In this document: positions 57,481 to 64,000 of the stretch, in pieces | How positions within the stretch are numbered: the stretch's first letter is position 1 | How the letters are laid out: each line of letters begins with the position of its first letter | Source: Silene latifolia | Lineage: Eukaryota > Streptophyta > Magnoliopsida > Caryophyllales > Caryophyllaceae | Length of the DNA stretch: 64,000 nt | Assembly (NCBI RefSeq): GCF_048544455.1 | Contig: NC_133538.1 | Coordinates: 4,122,658 to 4,186,657, forward strand | Direction of reading: 5' to 3' | Translations under genes and position numbers: made by a program | Notes under the pieces: model-generated | Databases searched by the model: none | The model's input: the letters and a program-made list of their open reading frames with translations, nothing else | What the model was told of the DNA's origin: nothing

Positions 57481-59274
57481 TTATTCATTAATATTTGTTC
57501 ATTTTTTATCAAATTATAAGGGGAAAAAACCTTTGATATATTTATAATATCCGATTTTATAACAACTTCCGATTAAAAAAATGAGGTATTATGACTTATG
57601 AGGCTAAAAGGCCCTAGGCCGAACTGGGTTGTGACAAATGTACATGCATAATACGTATTACATGGAATTTACTCATGTAAAAAGTAAATGAATGCTGAAA
57701 TATGCCCCTACGTCTTTTGTTATGGCTAATGTCATATTTAATTATACATAATACGAAATTTATTTTTCAAATGTCATATGTATTTCTCCTACTAATTTTA
57801 AAGTTATTTCCCTTACAATACACTTCAACTTTTATTGATAATTTATTATTATATTATTTAAATTCATTTGTCATTATATAAAAGTATATTAATCAAAATT
57901 TAAATAAGATATTCACAATTATTGATAATTACAAAGTTTGATATCTGTTTTTCAAGGAGTATTAAAAGATAAAGAAAGTTGCTGCTAATTTGCGAATCGA
58001 AATATCATATTATGACAAATGAGTAAATGTTTTGAAAAACTTTATTGTGTGATTGTTTTACAATTTAAAGTAAAAATGGTACCACGAGTAATAAAATAGA
58101 TTTGCATGAGGGTTGAAGGTAAATTAGATACACTTATTATAAAAATATGTATAAGGTTAAGATTCAATTCAAGCAATGATCAACATTAAAAAAAAAGTCA
58201 TGAAAACCACATAAAAGGGTAAGAGTAGTCTTTCCCTAACATAGTGAAGACCGTCTCTCTCAAGCTTTTCTTCTTAGAAATTTACATGCATAAAAAACGT
58301 TATTATTCAATTATATGGAGCAAACTAATTATTGTTGATGCTATTTTTTTTTGTGCGTGTGTAAATTGATCACATCATCACTGTAATTTAGGGAGAGATA
58401 CGAATTGGGGAAGGGTGAGACATATCCGTCATGCATAATACGATACTTTAACCATCTTTAGGCAAAAATATAAAAATAAATGAAAAAAATTAAACCTAAA
58501 AGGGGGTCACGTACTTGCTAACTCTTCTCTAGTTCTCTACCGCATTAATATTCCCATGAAGTTTATGACATTTATTTCATATTAATAAAAAAATGATTAT
58601 ACTGCTTCGTACAATGTGTGATTTATAACTTTTAGCTAACTTATTTGAACTTCCTTAAATTTATATATTTTAAGTGAAAAATATTAATTATAAATATGAT
58701 AAAGATAAAGTTTGATCTTTAATTTCCTCAGAGATAAAAAAAAAATATTTTCTTATAATATACTAATTAAAGGTCATAATGTAAAACGGGAAATTACACC
58801 ACAATCTACTATTTCAATATGTCGATGATCAACACTCAAAATAACACATTTGTTATTAAAATAGTGTAAAAACTCTCAAAATGCTAAAAAAATGTTCAAT
58901 CTGTCGTTATCAAACAAACCCTAAGTTTCTGCATTTTTTTTGTCAACTTAATCTTTACGGGATGAAAAAATGATGAAGTTCAGAAAGCAGCGGCTAGTTT
59001 TCTGTTAGTTAGATGGACTTTTCAAGAGAGAGATGAAAGCTTTGCATTTTAGACCGTTTTATGTGTGAACCGAAGGGATTAAGTAGTGGGCTAAAGGTTG
59101 TTTCGAGTGGGAATGAGGTTGATTGCGACGAATTGGTTGACTAAAGTTTTTCTTTACTAGATCTAGAAAGGGGATAATAATTACGTGATAATAAAATTTG
59201 AAGAAAAAAAGACAATAAAAATGAGATGGAGGTAGTAAGATTTATTTATGCAAAATGAAATAAATAACAAAGTT

Positions 59275-59411
<137 letters not shown>

Positions 59412-59970
59412 CAAACTTATTCAGTTTACAAATATAGTACCCAAACACTTTGTTTGAGTATCTGGAATGGAGGTAGGGGAGGGGACGAGAAAAAGACTAG
59501 GAAGGGAAAGGGAGCGAGATAAGAGGGAAGATTGCTTCTTAAACTTTTCTTTGTTGAAGGAGAAATAAATTGTCTTCGATAAGGGAAATGAAGATCCATA
59601 CCATCTGCAGTAAAGATTGGTGTTTTATGGAGGTGAATGTGATTTATGACTTCTTAGATGTAAAACATGGCATAAAGGTAGTGATAGTGGTAGTGGATTG
59701 GAGGTTATTTCAAGTAGTAAAAACTAATCACAATGGTGATGTTTTTTTTTTTTTTTTGCTGGTAAATTAGTGGGGTGGAGGGAGGGTGCATTTGTGGAAG
59801 GTGATGAGTTTAACGAGGATAGTGATAATAAATAAGGTTATCTATCAGCAAAATCTCGTTTGCATTAAAACATATAGATAACATGAATAATAACAAGGAA
59901 TCTCAAAAGATCATACTGATAAACTTAATCTTGACCCCATCAATCCAAATTAAAGTAAAATCTTAATTCT

Positions 59971-61020
59971 AACAACATTGTCGAGAGCAAGGGTTAGTTC
60001 CATTGGATTGTGGATTTTCTTAGAAGTAGGGGTTTAGTTTTTCACTTGATTGGATAAATTTTAGAAAAGATTCGAAGACAATGATCGATCTTTCAAGGAA
60101 TGAGATTGTTTTAGCATGTGTGTGAATAGGGAAGAAAAATAGGGGTCTGCGTGAAGGATTTTGTTTCAAATGAGAATATGGGGGGCAAGACTATTGTTAT
60201 AGGGGGTGTCATAAGCAACCTCAGCCATGTAGTACTGCGTTGGCATTTTGTTCACATTCAAAGGTACGTCTATAGTTTGACCGGAAGATATAACATTTAA
60301 CTACATGTAAACGTTTTTAGGTAACTACCATCTGACCCAACAATGAATAAACTATGGTTGTTATTCAAAAGAAGGAGATTTGTTACATCATTGAGTTGAT
60401 CATACAAAGTAGATATTATTGTTTTCCTTGACCAACTGAAAAACAAACAGGTATTAATGAACAAAATCTAAAAACTCTCAGTCTGAAGTATCATATATAT
60501 AAAATTCATATTGATTTTATTTTCCTAAAAAAACAACATTGTCGAGAGCAAGGGTCAGTTTCCATTGGATGGTGGATTTTTCTAGAAGTAGGAGTTTAGT
60601 TTTTCACTTGGTTGAATAAATTTGAGATAAGTTTTGGAGACAAGGATCGATCTTTCAAGGGATACGATTGTTTTAGATCATGTGTGCGAATAGGGAAGAA
60701 AAATAGGGGTCTGCGTGAAAGATTTTGTTTCAAATGAGAAGATTGGGGCCAAGACTATTGCTTAGGGGGGGGGGGGGGCATTCTAAATACCTCTAAATAT
60801 TTTTACATGATTACAATTTCATCAAGTAATGATTAAATTATGGTTGTCATTCGAAAGAAGGAGATTTGTTGCACGATTGAGTTGATTATGCAGAGTAGAT
60901 CGATATTATTGTTTTCCTTGACCAGTTGATAAACAAACAGGTATTAATGAACAAATTCTAAAAACTATCAATCCAAGTATCATATATATAAACTTCATAT
61001 TGGTTTTATTTTCCTAAAAA
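59971..61020. repeat. Tandem duplication, period 561 bp
   Basis: Copy 1 starts aacaacattgtcgagagcaa at 59971 and copy 2 starts likewise at 60532. Both continue through tagggaagaaaaataggggt and gtttccttgacca to cctaaaaaa. Scattered substitutions and indels (one G-run of 14 near 60766) separate them. No domain recognised. Confidence 0.88.
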
Positions 61021-61181
61021 AGTATTTTATTAATTAAACACTCTTTTATTCTTATGTCAATATTATGCTAATGGGAATTATTTGTTGGTCATGCGGCATA
61101 CATAAAGTCTTAGACATGAACGATGTACTATATGTCTATATTCTATTTTATTGTGAAATTTATCACACATTATTTTAATAT

Positions 61182-61209
61182 CCGTGCAACGCACGGGCAA
61201 GAAAACTAG
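61182..61209 (+). mobile_element. Helitron-like 3' terminus
   Basis: Hairpin ccgtgcaacgcacgg (61182-61196) then gcaagaaaaCTAG ending 61209. It may mark the 3' end of an element including the 561-bp tandem duplication to its left. 61210-61800 holds no gene. Confidence 0.6.
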
Positions 61210-61800
61210 TTTGTTCTATAATATTGTGGTTTAGACATTTTTCTAAATTTTATTGTTTTATGTTGGAACAAATTATTATTCCATTGGCACAATAGTGTTC
61301 ATTTTCGTCTAAGGTAATCATATAAGATGTTATTGTTCGCTGAAAATTGTACTCCGTATGTTATTAGAGTTAAACTATACAACACTTACAAGTTTAAATT
61401 ATATGGGAAACTACTCTTATCAACAATTCTAAACCATGTTCGGTAATTTGGGTTATAGAGAATTTTGGAGGTATTTGGTCTCTTAATTATCTACCTTTGT
61501 TGGATTTTTCATCTAGACATGCATACAAAACCGATGAGACACGAGATTACAAGGTCTCTTAACTACTATTTTGCTGCCTTCACTGAGATTAGTGGAGCTG
61601 TGGAGGCCGGTGAAAGTGATGATTGTTGTGATCCGGTTTAAAATGAGAAAATGAGAAGGTGATAATAGGAGATGTTTTGTTTTGAAGTTAGAGAGCGGGT
61701 CTATCATAGTGTGCGAAACACGGGTATATAGTCAAGATAAAACGCAATCTTAAACAACAGTCTCTTGAGAATATACCCAAAAGCCACTATTATGAAATGA

Positions 61801-61829
61801 CCCGGGCAACACCCGGGCTTGAACTCTAG
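61801..61829 (+). mobile_element. Helitron-like 3' terminus, twin of 2018-2046
   Basis: Hairpin cccgggcaacacccggg (61801-61817) then cttgaactCTAG ending 61829. The preceding atgaaatga is shared with the 2018-2046 terminus, so both belong to one family. It ends about 160 bp from the ZGPAT-like gene's stop. Confidence 0.65.
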
Positions 61830-61989
61830 TAAAATCTTAATTTAGAAACAGTACTGGATGTAACAATTTACAACCGCTGATATAGGCTACTTTTACAATA
61901 AAATCTTAATTTAGAACACAATATCCGTATCGGTCAAAAAATCAGCATGATCAATACTTTAACCAGCACAATTACACAGATGACTCATG

Positions 61990-62970
61990 TTAAAACCTAA
62001 GCCATTTCTTTTCTCTGTCCTTGCTCGTAAGAGCATTTGATGCAGAGGCGTGCCTGGCCTCTATCTCTGCTAAAGCTTTCCGAGTCTCACTCAGCTTCCT
62101 CATGGCTGCCTCATACACTGCCTTCTCCTTCTTGTTCCGATTAACCATCTCTTCCAATTTCCCCACTTGAACCCTCAACTCCTTTGCCTCTTCTTCATAG
62201 GCAATCAGTGACCTCCTATCTTCCTTTTTGTTCTCTTTACTCTTCTGTTTCTTTGAAGAATCATTACTATTAAGCATCTGTGAATGAGTTGCCAGGTGAC
62301 TGTTGATAAGGCTGAACACATCTGGCCTCTGCTCTTTCTCCTGTTTTGCGGCCCGAGCTGCTTCAGCAAATTTCTTATCTCGTTTCCCCTTACCGCCTCT
62401 ACTACGTTTCTTCCTATCTTGACTCCCTTCCTTTTTGCAAGACCTGAGGGCATGATCAAGAGACTGCTTTGGTGGGAGGACTTTCACAGGTATAGGGTTC
62501 ACCATCCCCTGACCGGAAGAGCCCAGGCCCATTCCTTCACGGTAACCCATATTAGCCATCATCTTAGAAGCTACCCCTCTAGTGTGATTCTCCCACGTGG
62601 CAAATATAGTTGTGTCTGTCTGGACCCCCCTCTGCAAGGCCGTGGTCTCCACAAACCCCAACCATTGAGGTAGGCGGTCTTCTTCTGAATCACTGGAACT
62701 CGAGCCATCATGACTCAAATAATCACTTTCGTCATCGTCATCACTTGAGTTAGCACGCTGTGACAACGCGATTGCCTCATTCCCAACCATCTCCGAGCTT
62801 CCATCATCACGGAATACAATAACACCTCGATTGTTTTCGTCGTCCCAAGATTTGAGTTCAGCGTTTCTCCAAATTTCAGGTCTAGTCTTAGAAACTGCCA
62901 GTATGGTAGCTCCTACATGTGTCTGCCCCCAATTTGGTGAGACATACTTCTTTAGGGAAGATAAAGGCAC
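61990..62970 (-). CDS. ZGPAT / plant C3H22-like G-patch protein, last exon
   Basis: Minus-strand exon of 981 nt ending in TAG/TGA at 61990, with an AG acceptor (ggaactcag) just before 62970, so the apparent start codon is internal; the text VPLSSLKKYV continues a longer protein. Features: a Tudor-like segment (SWDDENNRGVIVFRDDGSS, residues 41-59 of the exon), an acidic Ser/Asp stretch (75-98), a G-patch (about 129-173: RGVASKMMANMGYREGMGLG, GQGM, PIPVKVLPP), a Lys/Arg-rich basic region (178-225) and a C-terminal coiled coil (about 250-315). This is the C-terminal part of the ZGPAT family, in Arabidopsis zinc finger CCCH-domain protein 22-like. G-patch domains bind RNA or helicases; vertebrate ZGPAT is a transcription repressor, the plant role is not settled. 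The CCCH finger exon is not seen here. The only clearly intact host gene piece in the window. Confidence 0.93.
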   Translation of the reverse strand: MPLSSLKKYVSPNWGQTHVGATILAVSKTRPEIWRNAELKSWDDENNRGVIVFRDDGSSEMVGNEAIALSQRANSSDDDDESDYLSHDGSSSSDSEEDRLPQWLGFVETTALQRGVQTDTTIFATWENHTRGVASKMMANMGYREGMGLGSSGQGMVNPIPVKVLPPKQSLDHALRSCKKEGSQDRKKRSRGGKGKRDKKFAEAARAAKQEKEQRPDVFSLINSHLATHSQMLNSNDSSKKQKSKENKKEDRRSLIAYEEEAKELRVQVGKLEEMVNRNKKEKAVYEAAMRKLSETRKALAEIEARHASASNALTSKDREKKWLRF

Positions 62971-64000
62971 CTGAGTTCCTGAAGTTAAAAAAAAATGATA
63001 CCGTCAGGCAATAGCAACATATCACACAAGAGGACAACAGAAAAGATATAAAAAAAGGCACGACATTAACATAAACAGATGGACAAAAAAATCTTAGATC
63101 ATGAAAATCACATAATCCAATATATGTGCCAAGTTTTGTAAGCATGTTATCATACCACCAAAAAGATCAGAGAAACTAATAAAACCATAGTTACCATACT
63201 AATCCACACAGCTCTGAGACTGAGAACCACTAAAGCTGGAGAGCTCTGTATATTGTTTCGCAAAATTAGTTTCTTACGATGACTTTCAACTGCCTAATTC
63301 AAGAGGGCAACTTTGTAAGAAGGTAACCCATAAGTCGATGACAACTCACTGTCCAGGCAGTTTAACGAACAACTTCCATATTGTGTAGGATACACTACTA
63401 AAAAATTCACTTAAAGGTTGAATCTGAAAACACTATCTCCTTTAGATATATACAGCAGTCTCCATATATAATGGTTCTGCAAAGCAGAATTACGTGCAAA
63501 CATACCATGTGATAACCGGCAGTTAGCACCAAATCGACATCTTTGTTGAAGGAAGAACTTTCACATCTGCACTTAGGGGTTCTATCATCAGTACATGAAG
63601 ATGACAAACACAAGACAACTAATTTTTACTCCTCACGCGGCTCAATGAAGCAAGGAGTTTCGAAAAACTAGTGCAATAACAAGAGGACAGCAGTATTTGC
63701 TTATCGGTAATAATTACACACTGCATCTTTGCGTATCCTTTTTACAAATAATGCATGGCAAAAGCGAAGAGCTTCCTTTTACAAAATTTCATGTCAAAAG
63801 CGTCGAGCTTCGGTTTAAACTTCCTTTAGCGTTCAGCAATAAACAAACTTCGACAGAAACAGAAAGTACAGAACATGCATGAGAATTTGTAAAAGAGAGA
63901 TAGCAAAGTCCGCCTACATGCCTATGGTCTTTATTTTTCGCTTACTTTTGATTTCATCACTGAACTTATCCTGTTTACTTAAAATGAACAATAGCACTAT
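62971..64000. other. Probably intron or upstream part of the ZGPAT-like gene
   Basis: No CCCH zinc finger (C-x8-C-x5-C-x3-H) was found on minus. A minus-strand frame at 63407-63613 (TDDRTPKCRCESSSFNKD, followed by a gtatgt donor-like site near 63507) is not the expected domain. The 5' exon may lie past the window end. Confidence 0.4.

Noticed and set aside
62284..62673. 129-residue plus-strand frame
   Set aside because: Antisense of the ZGPAT-like exon.
63407..63613. Cys-containing minus-strand frame as the CCCH finger of the ZGPAT-like gene
   Set aside because: The Cys spacing does not fit C-x8-C-x5-C-x3-H, and the text does not resemble the family.

Overview
The window is nuclear DNA of a flowering plant, very probably a eudicot. 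Evidence: TNP2-type CACTA elements, a FAR1-type Mutator-like element carrying a Ulp1 protease gene, a chromovirus with an initiator tRNA-Met primer site, Helitron, hAT, Stowaway-like and Tourist-like pieces, a truncated LINE, and one recognisable host gene of the plant ZGPAT/C3H22 type. Caryophyllales would fit the flavour of the transposon proteins, but that is a weak impression. Genes have AG/GT introns, and no prokaryotic or organellar features were seen. Most of the window is nested mobile DNA.

Layout. 1-1635 is the 5' end of a minus-strand LTR retrotransposon (LTR 403-1635, tRNA-Asp primer site, start of gag). 1636-4749 is gene-free and holds MITEs and Helitron termini. 4750-28838 is a CACTA element (copy 1) swollen to 24 kb: a decayed TNP2 gene, an internal motif array, a second multi-exon gene, a 652-bp hAT element, a small Mutator-like derivative, and a 15.2-kb Mutator-like element (12969-28159) inserted in a TA microsatellite. 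28839-34064 is gene-free with MITEs and Helitron ends. 34065-50173 is a complete but decayed Ty3/gypsy chromovirus with a perfect 5-bp duplication (ATTCA). It is split inside pol by CACTA copy 2 (38738-46549, inverted, 3-bp duplication TAC). 50174-54600 has exon-like segments of an unrecognised gene. 55501-55810 is a 5'-truncated LINE. 56-61 kb is AT-rich repeats, a 128-bp TA microsatellite and a 561-bp tandem duplication. 61990-62970 is the last exon of the ZGPAT/C3H22-like gene, on the minus strand.

The most interesting object is the 15.2-kb Mutator-like element. Its two genes converge: a FAR1-type transposase on plus and a long DUF1985-like/Ulp1 gene on minus. Its introns and untranslated regions hold, by eye, about 140 copies of a 9-10 base motif, YARTATCAN (typically caatatcac or tagtatcac), almost all in one orientation and nearly absent from exons. 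Both genes open with a leader intron containing an array of the tagtatcac flavour. A 0.27-kb relative next to it shares the motif. This resembles the motif arrays read by VANC anti-silencing proteins in Arabidopsis VANDAL elements, but here in a FAR1/Ulp1 element.

The two CACTA copies are a natural comparison pair. Copy 2 preserves the empty sites of the insertions in copy 1, and the two differ by a swap in the second gene: a Ulp1-like part in copy 1, a Ptta/En/Spm transposase domain in copy 2. None of the transposon genes in the window looks intact.
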